From: JAFDZO01 sp044226845
GTDB lineage: Bacteria; Bacteroidota; Ignavibacteria; Tepidaquicellales; Tepidaquicellaceae
DNA length: 64,000 bases
NCBI GenBank assembly: GCA_044226845.1
Contig: JBGAGG010000004.1
Span: forward strand, 1 to 64,000
Direction: 5' to 3'
The notes under the pieces are model-generated. The model did not search any database. It was not told the origin of the DNA and saw nothing but the letters and a program-made list of their open reading frames with translations. Both the position numbers and the translations under genes were made by a program. Positions 52,079 to 60,387 of the stretch are shown here, in pieces (within the stretch, counting starts at the first letter, position 1; every line of letters starts with the position of its first letter).

Positions 52079-52531
52079 TTATTCAGGTTTAAGTTCAGTT
52101 GCCGCCTTATTGCTGCCGTCCATGTAGAAAGGAACAGACTCATGCTGATGTGCTATTTTCCACTCTCCGTTTATTTTCATAAGCCCGGCAGTAAACCTGA
52201 ACCACAAATCGGTGTTTGTAGGTTTTTGAACTCCACTTAAATGAATAAGTGAGTAATACCACGCTATACTTTCTGAAGCTACTATTTTCAAATCATAAAT
52301 ATCATACCCTATATTACCTTCAAACGAATTGAACCAATCTTCTGTCCCCTTTTTATCCATCTTATTCTTTCCACCATATTTTAAAGGAGGCGCTAATAGA
52401 AATTCAACTAAATCAGAAGTAAAGTGAGACATTGCTCTATCTGCGTCTTTTGTACGAATACCTTCCCAATAGTCTTCCAAAACTTCACGAATTTTTATTT
52501 CTTCGATTGAATTATTATTTACTATTTCCAT
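52079..52531 (-). CDS. SnoaL/DUF4440-like small protein (second copy)
   Basis: 150 residues from the ATG at 52531 (MEIVNNNSIEEIKIREVL); a longer reading from 52570 would overlap the upstream gene. 'VLEDYWEGIRTKDADRAMSHFTSDLVEFLLAPPL' and 'LMKINGEWKIAHQHESVPF' are the NTF2-like DUF4440/SnoaL_3 pattern. Its role is unknown. Cytosolic. It is 16 bases from the DinB-like gene with the chosen start. Confidence 0.88.
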   Translation of the reverse strand: MEIVNNNSIEEIKIREVLEDYWEGIRTKDADRAMSHFTSDLVEFLLAPPLKYGGKNKMDKKGTEDWFNSFEGNIGYDIYDLKIVASESIAWYYSLIHLSGVQKPTNTDLWFRFTAGLMKINGEWKIAHQHESVPFYMDGSNKAATELKPE

Positions 52532-52547
52532 TATCTTTAGCTTTAAA

Positions 52548-53054
52548 TTAATCGTATTTAATACCTTCATATCCTAAAAGTCTGCGCCATAAAATTATCT
52601 GTCCGATAAGATTTGCCTCTCTGTAAGTCATGAAAGCAATCAAATCAAAGTAAGGCATTTTCATTTCAGGCATACCGGGCATTTCAAAAATGCTGTCAAG
52701 CTTCTCATCGGTGATATTCATAAGCACTTCCCTTAAAGCCGGAGCAGCTTTATCCGCATCTTTCTTAAAATCACCCATTGAAGGATATTGAACTTCATCT
52801 TTAATTCCTTGATGATTCTTAAATAAATCATCTGCAGCCTGTTTCAAATCACTACTGCTTAATAAATTCGCAAGGTCCATTCTTTCCTGGATAAAACTTC
52901 CGGCAAGCCATGCTGCATGATTTGCTTTTGTATTAAGACGATTTTGAGCATCTTTATCTGCGATACCGTCAATTGCTTTATTAAAAAAGTTTGTATGCAT
53001 ATCGAACAGAACGACTAAAGAGTACATTCTGTCACTTACAGGTTTTGTTTTCAT
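52548..53054 (-). CDS. DinB superfamily protein
   Basis: 168 residues: a helix-bundle protein with 'LVVLFDMHTNFFNKAIDGI' and 'NHAAWLAGSFIQERMDLANLL' and 'FDLIAFMTYREANLIGQIILWRRLLGYEG'. His and Glu in these places would form the metal site. It differs from the DinB-like gene at 10166 in the spacing of its His residues. Members bind metal and may be thiol transferases. Part of the cluster. Confidence 0.82.
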   Translation of the reverse strand: MKTKPVSDRMYSLVVLFDMHTNFFNKAIDGIADKDAQNRLNTKANHAAWLAGSFIQERMDLANLLSSSDLKQAADDLFKNHQGIKDEVQYPSMGDFKKDADKAAPALREVLMNITDEKLDSIFEMPGMPEMKMPYFDLIAFMTYREANLIGQIILWRRLLGYEGIKYD

Positions 53055-53092
53055 TTTAAAATTATTTTAGATTTAAAAAATTAATTTTCTGT

Positions 53093-53458
53093 CTAAGATC
53101 TTTCCATTTTCTTCCAGAGATAATATGAGATAAACATGAACGTCATAAAAAGTAAAGGTGAGATTATAAGAATAAAGCTATCACCGCCGTAAGCTCTTGA
53201 TGCCGCTGCTCCTAAAAAATGAAAGGTGCATCCCGCGTAAGCCCACTCTTTTATTGTTTTAAATTTATTCTGAAATATCCCGATGGCTCCAAGGATTTTA
53301 AATGTACCGAGTATCGTCATTATGTAAACAGGATAACCAAGATGCCTCATTATTTCCTGTCCCTCCTCAACTCTCATTATTCCCATCACTCCATCCATCA
53401 GCATAAAGAGACAAAACAGAGTTGTTACTATCCAGTATATAACTTTTATTTTTTTCAT
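53093..53458 (-). CDS. DoxX-like membrane protein
   Basis: 121 residues and four hydrophobic helices ('VIYWIVTTLFCLFMLMDGVMGI', 'VYIMTILGTFKILGAIGIF', 'WAYAGCTFHFLGAAASRA', 'LIISPLLFMTFMFISYYLW'), the DoxX_2 type. Inner membrane. The second DoxX-like gene in the cluster; it starts one base after the neighbouring RibD-like stop, so the pair is coupled. Function unknown. Confidence 0.85.
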   Translation of the reverse strand: MKKIKVIYWIVTTLFCLFMLMDGVMGIMRVEEGQEIMRHLGYPVYIMTILGTFKILGAIGIFQNKFKTIKEWAYAGCTFHFLGAAASRAYGGDSFILIISPLLFMTFMFISYYLWKKMERS

Positions 53459-53459
53459 T

Positions 53460-54038
53460 TTATTTTCTATTTATCTGATAAATGAGTTTTGTAACACCGG
53501 ATTTATAAACAAATGAATCTTTGAGAATGAGTTTAGTCATATCAACATCTTTGAACATTGGTATCCCTTTACCGATAATTATAGGATTTAAATAAACTCT
53601 GAATTCATCCAATAAATCCAGTCTCATAAATTCCTGCACTATGCTCGGACTGCCGAATATCATCATATCTTTTCCCTCTTCATTTTTCATCTTAGTAATT
53701 TCCTCTTTGATATTTTCTTTTATCCGGATAGTATTATTCCACAGCTCCTCTTTGTTTGTATCAATTGTCTTTGAGAAAACAACCTTGCGAACATCCTGAA
53801 CCCATTTTGCATGGTTCAGGCTAAGTTCATCAACATTTTCTTTTGCTAGCAAAGTCGGCCAGTAGTTCTTCATCATGTAATAAACTACTCTTCCGTAAAT
53901 TGCAGTATCAACATTCTTCATATGATCCATTACTTCTTTGTACATATCCGGGTCAAGATTAAAAATATTCATTTCTCCGTTCGGTCCGGCAACGAAGCCG
54001 TCCAGAGTCATATGCATTAATGAACTTATTTTTCTCAT
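53460..54038 (-). CDS. Dihydrofolate reductase / RibD C-terminal-like protein (copy 3)
   Basis: 192 residues: 'SSLMHMTLDGFVAGPNGEMNIF', 'IYGRVVYYMMKNYWPTLL', 'KDMMIFGSPSIVQEFMRLDLLDEFRVYLNPIIIGKG', the standalone RibD_C/DHFR-like fold with the NADPH site. The three copies are separated by other genes, which points to stepwise assembly of the cluster. It begins 12 bases after the DUF1428 gene. Function unknown. Confidence 0.9.
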   Translation of the reverse strand: MRKISSLMHMTLDGFVAGPNGEMNIFNLDPDMYKEVMDHMKNVDTAIYGRVVYYMMKNYWPTLLAKENVDELSLNHAKWVQDVRKVVFSKTIDTNKEELWNNTIRIKENIKEEITKMKNEEGKDMMIFGSPSIVQEFMRLDLLDEFRVYLNPIIIGKGIPMFKDVDMTKLILKDSFVYKSGVTKLIYQINRK

Positions 54039-54050
54039 TTAATTTTTAAT

Positions 54051-54410
54051 TTACATTTCAATAAAAGTTTTAAATCCGCCGTACATCATTTTACTCATAT
54101 CGAAAAGCGGTTTCATATTCATCATACTTTTCATTCTTTCATCCTGCATAACTTTTTTATTTACCTGGTCTCTATGCTTTTTATTTTTATACCCAACAAT
54201 TGAAGTAACAATTACTTCATTCTTTTTAGCTTTCATCAAAGCAGGAAACATTTTGGGAGAAACATCATCCTGCAAAAATTCGCGGTATTCCAAAGCTCCA
54301 TGCTTTTCCACAACTTCTCCGAATAACTTTGCTATTTTTCTGTAAGCGGGAAGATTTTTTTTGGGGATTACCATTAAAAAACAATCAACATAACCTTTTG
54401 CTTTTTTCAT
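54051..54410 (-). CDS. DUF1428 family protein
   Basis: 119 residues: 'GYVDCFLMVIPKKNLPAYRKIAKLFGEVVEKHGALEYREFL' at the start and 'KHRDQVNKKVMQDERM' then 'MYGGFKTFIEM' at the end, the characteristic DUF1428 pattern (a ferredoxin-like dimeric fold). First gene of the 14-gene cluster, divergent from the regulator gene with a 131-base gap. The family is uncharacterised. Confidence 0.9.
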   Translation of the reverse strand: MKKAKGYVDCFLMVIPKKNLPAYRKIAKLFGEVVEKHGALEYREFLQDDVSPKMFPALMKAKKNEVIVTSIVGYKNKKHRDQVNKKVMQDERMKSMMNMKPLFDMSKMMYGGFKTFIEM

Positions 54411-54476
54411 TTTGTGCTGGGTTATTTATTAAAGTTGTACAAATATACAGGCATTGATTTAATTCTCATAGAGGTA

Positions 54477-54508
54477 AATACGGCAATCTAAGGGGTTGAA
54501 TACGACAA
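54477..54508 (+). promoter_or_regulatory. Two direct AATACGRCAA repeats, candidate regulator operator
   Basis: AATACGGCAA (54477-54486) and AATACGACAA (54499-54508) lie 22 bases apart, about two turns of the helix, in the 131-base gap between the divergent GlxA-type regulator and the DUF1428 gene. AraC-family proteins commonly bind such paired direct repeats. The link is by position and spacing only. Confidence 0.45.
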
Positions 54509-54541
54509 CCAGTTTTTTTATTTTTACCGATACAAAATATT

Positions 54542-55525
54542 ATGAAAAAGCATATTTCTATTCTCATCCCCCACGGTCATACCAGTCTTGCTAACATTGA
54601 AGGCACACATCACATATTTAATGAAGTTAACTCTTTTCTTTCAGCAACAGGAAGAAAACCGATATTTGATGTGCAGCTTGTTGGTATTTCTAAGGAAACT
54701 CCTCAAAGAAACGGCTTATTCAAAATAAGTCCCGATATTTTAATTAATGATTTACCGAAAACTGATTTGATTATTATTCCGGCAATTCATGGACCGGCAG
54801 AAGAAGTAATGGAGCAGAATAAAGAATTTGTACCCTGGATAATTCAGCAATACAGAGGCGGCGCGGAAATAGTTTCATTCTGCATAGCTACTTTTTTCCT
54901 TGCAGGTACAGGATTATTAAAGGGAAAGCAATGCGCAACTCACTGGAGATTTGCAAATGAATTCAGGACAATGTTCCCGGATGCAAATTTGCAGGATGAT
55001 AAAATTATGACTGAAGATGACGGAATATATACAAGCGGCGGAGCGTACTCATTCTTAAATTTGAATTTATATCTGGTTGAGAAATTTGCAGGACGGGATA
55101 TAGCAATAGTTATGGCAAAAGCTTTTATGATAGATATCGACAGGATAAGCCAGTCACCTTTCATTATATTTCAGGGACAAAAATCACATGAAGATGAAGC
55201 GGTTAAAAAAGTTCAGAATTATATTGAATCGCATTTTTCCGGAAAACTTTCTGTAGATGAACTGGCGAAAGAATTTGCGCTAAGCAGAAGAAGTCTTGAG
55301 AGAAGATTTAAACAGGCCACTTCAAATACAATTACTGAATATATTCAGCGAGTAAAAATAGAAGCTGCTAAGAAAAGTCTGGAATCAACCAATGAAAATG
55401 TTAATGAAGTGATGTATAATGTAGGTTATGCAGACCCTAAAGCATTCAGAATTATTTTCAAAAGAATTACGGGATTATCACCTGTTGCTTATAGAAATAA
55501 ATATAATCCTGCTGCAGCAGCTTAA
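54542..55525 (+). CDS. GlxA-type AraC family transcriptional regulator
   Basis: 327 residues: an N-terminal class I glutamine-amidotransferase/DJ-1-like domain (about 1-190) with 'FCIATFFLAGTGLLKGKQCATHW', and a C-terminal AraC DNA-binding domain of two helix-turn-helices ('SVDELAKEFALSRRSLERRFK', 'VNEVMYNVGYADPKAFRIIFKRITG'). The catalytic-type Cys sits in 'SFCIA', as in GlxA/FtrA regulators. These sense a small molecule and usually activate an adjacent operon, here probably the divergent 14-gene cluster. Cytosolic, DNA-binding dimer. Confidence 0.92.
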   Translation: MKKHISILIPHGHTSLANIEGTHHIFNEVNSFLSATGRKPIFDVQLVGISKETPQRNGLFKISPDILINDLPKTDLIIIPAIHGPAEEVMEQNKEFVPWIIQQYRGGAEIVSFCIATFFLAGTGLLKGKQCATHWRFANEFRTMFPDANLQDDKIMTEDDGIYTSGGAYSFLNLNLYLVEKFAGRDIAIVMAKAFMIDIDRISQSPFIIFQGQKSHEDEAVKKVQNYIESHFSGKLSVDELAKEFALSRRSLERRFKQATSNTITEYIQRVKIEAAKKSLESTNENVNEVMYNVGYADPKAFRIIFKRITGLSPVAYRNKYNPAAAA

Positions 55526-55532
55526 AATTTAC

Positions 55533-55940
55533 CTAAGCAAAAGCTAAATTGTATTGCTTTCTTCTAAGGATATAGAGTTCGAAAGTAGCGGCAATGTGTA
55601 CGCCTATATAATAAGCGAGCAAATCGCTCCATAAAAATCCGTAGCCAAATACAAGACCGCCGAGTGATGTAGCTCTCATTGCGTCTATCCATGGGGCATG
55701 ATACAACTGGCTCGTTTCAATAAGAAAACAAAACGCTAAAGAAACTATTGCTATGTATCTGGTATCTTTATTGAAGAAAATAAATCTGAAAATGAGGAAT
55801 ATCATAGATGCCCAGATAGCATCTCCCAGATAATCATTTACAATGTCAGGTAAGTATGGATAAGCAATTTTTCGTGAGAACAATCCTAAAGCAATTGTAA
55901 GCACAATCAAAAGTCCGTAAAATAATCTATTTCGTTTCAT
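55533..55940 (-). CDS. DUF2809 membrane protein
   Basis: 135 residues from the ATG at 55940 (MKRNRLFYG), chosen because an AAGGAAG site lies 5 bases upstream; a start five codons earlier is possible. Four hydrophobic helices and 'FLIETSQLYHAPWIDAMRATSLGGLVFGYGFLWSDLLAYYIG', the DUF2809 signature ('ETSQLYHAPW'). Inner membrane; unknown function. It converges on the regulator gene with a 7-base gap. Confidence 0.9.
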   Translation of the reverse strand: MKRNRLFYGLLIVLTIALGLFSRKIAYPYLPDIVNDYLGDAIWASMIFLIFRFIFFNKDTRYIAIVSLAFCFLIETSQLYHAPWIDAMRATSLGGLVFGYGFLWSDLLAYYIGVHIAATFELYILRRKQYNLAFA

Positions 55941-56074
55941 AATAACTTCCTTCACTAAAACAACTTAACAACTGAAACATCTACGTACTATTACTTATTA
56001 AATATGTATAAAACGCCGGTAAGGAACAATATATATAAAAATAAAAAAGCCACTAAGTTTCCTCAATGGCTTTG

Positions 56075-56164
56075 CGGAAGAGGAGAGATTCGAACTCTCG
56101 TTAAGGGTTTACCCCCTAAGACGGTTTAGCAAACCGTTGGTTTCAGCCACTCACCCACCCTTCC
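56075..56164 (-). tRNA. tRNA-Ser, anticodon GCU
   Basis: Read on the reverse strand, the 5' GGAAGGG pairs with 3' CTCTTCC as acceptor stem (one G-U pair), the anticodon loop reads TTGCTAA giving anticodon GCT for AGC/AGU codons, a long variable arm (TTAGGGGGTAAACCCTTAA) follows, and the T arm reads GAGAGTTCGAATCTCTC. The long variable arm and anticodon both point to serine. The CCA end is not encoded (the discriminator is followed by CAA). Length 90. Confidence 0.93.
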
Positions 56165-56273
56165 GGATGTAAAAATTAAGCTGAACTTATGTGTATTTCT
56201 AAGTAAATCAAAATTCCGAAAAATTATTTGTATTTTCAATGTAATTCAGAATAAAAATTTAATTAAAACTAAT

Positions 56274-56594
56274 ATGCCTCATAAACATATCGACAGCCAC
56301 TCTTTTAAAGAGAAAATGCAGAACGAAGAGTACGTTATCTTAGATGTTCGCACAACTGAAGAGCATAATGACAAGAAAATTGCTCATTCTATGCAATTGG
56401 ACTTCTATGCTCCTGATTTTCAGGCTCAGCTTGAAAAACTGGATAAAGATAAAGTGTATCTCGTTTACTGCCGTTCAGGTAACAGAAGCGGACAAACAAT
56501 GGATATGATGAAAAATATGGGATTTGAAGAAGTTTATAATCTCGATAGCGGAATTATTGGCTGGGAAGCAAATAATCTTGAGTTCGTTAAATAA
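56274..56594 (+). CDS. Single-domain rhodanese
   Basis: 106 residues, one rhodanese domain: 'YVILDVRTTEEHNDKKIAHSMQLDF', and the active-site loop 'VYCRSGNRSGQT' with the catalytic Cys. Cytosolic sulfurtransferase. It lies 52 bases before the MBL-rhodanese gene, separated by a GC-rich hairpin repeat; both would act on persulfide sulfur. Confidence 0.92.
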   Translation: MPHKHIDSHSFKEKMQNEEYVILDVRTTEEHNDKKIAHSMQLDFYAPDFQAQLEKLDKDKVYLVYCRSGNRSGQTMDMMKNMGFEEVYNLDSGIIGWEANNLEFVK

Positions 56595-56599
56595 TTGTC

Positions 56600-56619
56600 A
56601 TTCCCGCGAAGGCGGGAAT
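56600..56619. repeat. ATTCCCGC / GCGGGAAT hairpin
   Basis: Eight-base stem with loop GAAG, in the gap between two sulfur genes. The surrounding sequence GTCATTCCCGCGAAGGCGGG matches a widespread intergenic palindrome. It is GC-rich against the local AT-rich background. Confidence 0.85.
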
Positions 56620-56646
56620 CCATTTTAAAATAACCCCATATTTCAA

Positions 56647-57975
56647 ATGAAAATTGAACAATTCTACGATGAGAATCTTGCTCATGCATCGTATGCAATA
56701 TTAAGCGAAAATGAAATCGCATTGATTGACCCTGCTCGTGACCCGCATCCATATTTTCAATACGCAGAAAAAAATAATGCGACGATTAAAGCTGTTATAG
56801 AAACACATCCGCATGCCGACTTTGTAAGCTCGCATGTTGAAATCAGCAAAAAAACAGGCGCGGATATTTACGTAAGCAGTCTCCTGAATCCTTTATATGA
56901 TTTTTGTCCGTTTGATGAGGGAGATACAATTACCATAGGCAAAATAAAATTAAGAGCTATAAATACTCCCGGACACTCGCCCGATAGCATAAGTATAATT
57001 ATTACAGATGAAGACGGAAAAGATTACGCTCTGGCCTCCGGCGATACTTTGTTCATAGGAGATGTGGGAAGACCTGACCTTCGCGAAAGCGCAGGAGCAA
57101 TTCAAAAAGCACGTCAGGATCTTGCAAAGATGATGTATGAAAGTATTCATGAAAAATTATTGAAACTCTCCGATGATGTCCTTGTTTACCCTGCTCACGG
57201 AGCAGGTTCGCTATGCGGCAAAGCATTAAGCCAGGAACGTGTCAGCACAATAGGCAAACAGAAAAAAGAAAATTATGCGTTGCAGCCGATGAGTGAAGAA
57301 GAATTTGTTGAAACACTTTTACAGGACCAGCCGATGATTCCGAAGTATTTCGGCAACTCAGTTGAACTAAACAGAAATGGTGCGCCTGATTTTGAAGCAA
57401 GTGTAGCCGCTGTTCGGATGTTAGAGAAAAATTCAAAGCTTGATGAAAATACTTTAGTAGTTGATTCGCGTTCAAAAGAGAATTACGGTGAAGGACATTT
57501 GAAAGGTTCGATTAATATTCCTGACAGCAAGAGCTTTGAAACATGGCTTGGCGCTATTGTAGGTCCCGATGAAAATTTTTATTTGATTTGTGAAAGTGAA
57601 GAGAAATGTAATGAGCTTATTAGAAGAATTGCAAAAATCGGATATGAAGGATTGATTAAAGGTGCATTAACAAATCCCGATAATGCAAACGAAAAAACTG
57701 CTGAATTTGATTTTGAAGCTTTCAAAGAAAATTCCGGTTTCTTTCATATTCTTGATGTAAGAAATCATGGGGAGAGAAGAGACAAAGTTATTTTTGAAAA
57801 AAGTGATTTTATTCCTCTTCATCAGTTAAGGGAAAGACTTGACGAAGTAAAAACTGATAAGCCGATTGTTGTCCATTGTGCCGGTGGAATGCGCTCTGCA
57901 ATTGCACAAAGCATTATACAAAGTAAAAAAGATACTCAAGTTTTTGATTTAGGCGAAAAGGTAAAGGAATATTAG
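56647..57975 (+). CDS. MBL-fold and rhodanese fusion, persulfide-dioxygenase-like
   Basis: 442 residues. The N-terminal MBL domain (about 1-230) has the 'ETHPHADFVSSH' metal motif and 'INTPGHSPDSISI' typical of ETHE1/persulfide-dioxygenase-like enzymes. Two rhodanese domains follow: the first (about 250-345) has 'LICESEEKC' at the active-site loop, where the usual Cys-based loop is altered; the second (about 360-442) has the full 'VVHCAGGMRSAIAQS'. Such fusions occur in sulfide oxidation and detoxification: the MBL part oxidises a persulfide, the rhodanese moves sulfur. Cytosolic. Downstream of a separate rhodanese gene. Confidence 0.93.
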   Translation: MKIEQFYDENLAHASYAILSENEIALIDPARDPHPYFQYAEKNNATIKAVIETHPHADFVSSHVEISKKTGADIYVSSLLNPLYDFCPFDEGDTITIGKIKLRAINTPGHSPDSISIIITDEDGKDYALASGDTLFIGDVGRPDLRESAGAIQKARQDLAKMMYESIHEKLLKLSDDVLVYPAHGAGSLCGKALSQERVSTIGKQKKENYALQPMSEEEFVETLLQDQPMIPKYFGNSVELNRNGAPDFEASVAAVRMLEKNSKLDENTLVVDSRSKENYGEGHLKGSINIPDSKSFETWLGAIVGPDENFYLICESEEKCNELIRRIAKIGYEGLIKGALTNPDNANEKTAEFDFEAFKENSGFFHILDVRNHGERRDKVIFEKSDFIPLHQLRERLDEVKTDKPIVVHCAGGMRSAIAQSIIQSKKDTQVFDLGEKVKEY

Positions 57976-58002
57976 GATGTAATTTATATAAGCAATAGCC
58001 TC

Positions 58003-58030
58003 TCGTTCCGATGCTCGGGCGTCGGAACGA
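58003..58030. repeat. TCGTTCCGA / TCGGAACGA hairpin
   Basis: Nine-base stem with a 10-base GC-rich loop in the gap after the MBL-rhodanese gene. A GC-rich palindrome of the REP type, unrelated in sequence to those at 34.7 kb. Confidence 0.75.
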
Positions 58031-58032
58031 AA

Positions 58033-58134
58033 TCACAGTACCTCCGCAATTTTTTTCCTCTCTTCTTTGTTAGATAATTCATAAGCAATATTAATCTTTT
58101 TGAGCATCTTCTCAAAATATCTTTCAATAAACAT
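58033..58134 (-). CDS. Possible 33-residue ORF, remnant or small protein
   Basis: A reverse-strand frame of 33 residues (MFIERYFEKMLKKINIAYEL start) followed by a charged helix ending RKKIAEVL. It is one helix by pattern, lies in a 214-base gap with a palindrome, and has no clear ribosome site. It could be the end of a decayed gene. Low confidence. Confidence 0.25.
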   Translation of the reverse strand: MFIERYFEKMLKKINIAYELSNKEERKKIAEVL

Positions 58135-58189
58135 TCAAAAACGTTATATTTAAGGTTCACGTTTATTTTATTTTAATTAAAACCAAAGC

Positions 58190-60304
58190 ATGAGCGATAC
58201 GCAAATGGCGGATATTCTTGTGAATTCCGATAGCAAAAAAAACGGCACTAAAAAACCAAAATCCTCTTCTACCAAAGAAACAAAAGAAAAAGATAAATTC
58301 CACGGCCTTTCAGAAGTTCAGCTGAAGGAAGCATATATGATTATGCTCCGCTCACGTCTGAATGATGACAGAGTAGATACATTAATAAAACAAGGTAAGG
58401 CAACTTTCCTCATTTCAGGTTCGGGACATGAAGGTATTCAGGTCGCGATGGGAATGGCAATGCAGCCCGGCAAAGACTGGCTTTATACTTACTACCGAGA
58501 TAACGCTATCTGCATGACAATGGGTGTAACAGTTGAGCAGATGATGCAGCACTCGATGGGAAAAGCAACCGATACATTTTCAGGGGGAAGACAGATGCCT
58601 ATGACTATCGGCAGCCAGCAGTTCAGAATTCCTACAGCCTCACTTACAACAGGTTCACAATACCTTGAAGCAGCAGGTGCAGCACTGGCAGAAGTTTATA
58701 AAGGAACAGATGCAGTTGCTTATGCGGGCGGCGGTGAAGGTTCTACATCGGAAGGTGAATTCTGGGAAGCAGTTAACTGGGCTTCACGCGATAAACTCCC
58801 CGTAGTTTTTGTTATCCAGAATAATAAGTTTGCAATTTCAGTTCCTGTATCGCAACAGACTGCAGGCGGTTCGGTTTACAAAGCAACAGAAGGTTTTGTT
58901 GGATTAAAAAGAGTTGATATAGACGGAACAGATTTTCTTGCAAGCTATGCTACATGTAAAGAAGCAGTTGAACATGCAAGAGCAGGAAACGGTCCGACAC
59001 TGATTCATGCTAACGTAGTGCGATTACGTTCACACTCAGCATCTGATGCGCAGGAAAAATACAGAAGCAAAGAGGACTTAGAAGAAGATACCAAAAAAGA
59101 CCCACTGTTAAAATTAGAGAACATTCTTATAGAGAATAATATAATAACAAAAGAAGACGCTGAAATAATAAGAAAAGAAGTTTTTGATGAAGTAATGAAA
59201 ATTGCAGATGAAGTTTGGCAGCAGCCGGCTCCTGATGCATCTACAGTTGAAGATTATGTATTCTGCCCTGCAGACCAGCAGACTCCGATTGAATATGAAA
59301 AGACCGTTCCATCAGGTGAGCCTGTTGTAATGGTTGATGCAATCAATCATGCTCTACATGAAGAGATGGAAAAAAATCCTAACATGATCGTTTACGGTGA
59401 AGACGTTCAGGATAATAAAGGAGGTGTGTTCACAGCTACAAAAGGACTTACAAATAAATTCGGAATAAAAAGATGTTTCAACTCACAGCTTGCTGAAGCA
59501 ACTATTGTTGGTACTGCAATCGGCGCAGCTATTGCAGGGTTAAAACCTGTTGTTGAAATTCAGTTCGCAGATTACATCTGGCCTGCTATGATGCAGATAA
59601 GAGATGAGCTTGCAATGTACAGATACCGCTCGAACAATACTTTCCCTGCACCTGTTACAATAAGAACAGCTTGCGGTGGGTATATTAACGGCGGACCGTA
59701 TCACTCACAAAATATCGAAGGGATTTTTGCAAAATGCGCAGGGATTTATATTGCTTACCCATCTAACGCCGCTGATGCAAAAGGATTATTGAAGACAGCA
59801 TGTCAGTTGAATGATCCGGTTTTATTCTTAGAGCATAAATTTTTATACAGACAGGGATTTGCAAAATCACCTGAACCGGATGCAGATTATTATTTACCGT
59901 TCGGTAAAGCAGCAATCAAAACCGAAGGCGACGATATTACTATTGTAACATACGGAGCAATGGTTGATAAGGCAATGAGAGCTGCAAAAGAAATGGCTAA
60001 GCAGGGTGTTGGCGTAGAAGTTATTGATATAAGAACAATCGTTCCGCTTGATATGGAAACCATTTTAGCTTCAGTAAAGAAAACAGGCAAGGTTATCGTA
60101 TTCCATGAGGATTCAAAGTTCATGGGATTTGGTGCTGAGATAGCTGCTGAAATTTCTGAAAGAGCTTTCACATATCTTGACGCTCCCGTAAAAAGAATTG
60201 CAGGATTGCATGTACACGTTCCTTATCATTCAAATCTTGAAAAAGCTGCATTACCGCAGAATGACTGGATTTTAAAAGCATGCGAGGAACTTGCTGCATT
60301 TTAA
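58190..60304 (+). CDS. Fused E1 alpha-beta 2-oxoacid dehydrogenase
   Basis: 704 residues joining the E1 alpha (about 45-370) and E1 beta (about 385-704) subunits in one chain. Alpha part: 'SGSGHEGIQVAMG', 'YYRDNAICMTMG' and the TPP motif 'GGEGSTSEGEFWEAVNWAS' ending 'LPVVFVIQNN'. Beta part: 'VMVDAINHALHEEMEKNP', 'VYGEDVQDNKGGVF', 'FNSQLAEATIVGTAIG' and the terminal 'VIDIRTIVPLDMETI'. It decarboxylates pyruvate or a branched-chain 2-oxoacid and passes the acyl group to E2 lipoate. Closest by pattern to the branched-chain type. An acidic, Lys-rich N-terminus precedes it. No E2/E3 gene is near. Confidence 0.94.
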   Translation: MSDTQMADILVNSDSKKNGTKKPKSSSTKETKEKDKFHGLSEVQLKEAYMIMLRSRLNDDRVDTLIKQGKATFLISGSGHEGIQVAMGMAMQPGKDWLYTYYRDNAICMTMGVTVEQMMQHSMGKATDTFSGGRQMPMTIGSQQFRIPTASLTTGSQYLEAAGAALAEVYKGTDAVAYAGGGEGSTSEGEFWEAVNWASRDKLPVVFVIQNNKFAISVPVSQQTAGGSVYKATEGFVGLKRVDIDGTDFLASYATCKEAVEHARAGNGPTLIHANVVRLRSHSASDAQEKYRSKEDLEEDTKKDPLLKLENILIENNIITKEDAEIIRKEVFDEVMKIADEVWQQPAPDASTVEDYVFCPADQQTPIEYEKTVPSGEPVVMVDAINHALHEEMEKNPNMIVYGEDVQDNKGGVFTATKGLTNKFGIKRCFNSQLAEATIVGTAIGAAIAGLKPVVEIQFADYIWPAMMQIRDELAMYRYRSNNTFPAPVTIRTACGGYINGGPYHSQNIEGIFAKCAGIYIAYPSNAADAKGLLKTACQLNDPVLFLEHKFLYRQGFAKSPEPDADYYLPFGKAAIKTEGDDITIVTYGAMVDKAMRAAKEMAKQGVGVEVIDIRTIVPLDMETILASVKKTGKVIVFHEDSKFMGFGAEIAAEISERAFTYLDAPVKRIAGLHVHVPYHSNLEKAALPQNDWILKACEELAAF

Positions 60305-60336
60305 TTAGTATAAAAAATTGAAATTCTTATAAACAG

Positions 60337-60365
60337 AAACCCAAGAATTTTCTTGGGTTTTTTTA
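60337..60365 (+). terminator. Rho-independent terminator after the E1 gene
   Basis: Stem AAACCCAAGA (60337-60346) / TCTTGGGTTT (60351-60360) with a 4-base loop, then TTTTT. It lies 33 bases after the stop of the 2-oxoacid dehydrogenase gene and before the aminopeptidase gene. Confidence 0.85.
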
Positions 60366-60387
60366 TATCCTACTATTAATAGTACCA

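Noticed and set aside
48015..54410. Reading the 14-gene string as a genomic island
   Set aside because: No integrase, transposase, tRNA junction or attachment repeat flanks it, and the base composition looks like its neighbours. The tRNA-Ser at 56075 lies 1.7 kb beyond and has no visible partial duplicate on the far side.
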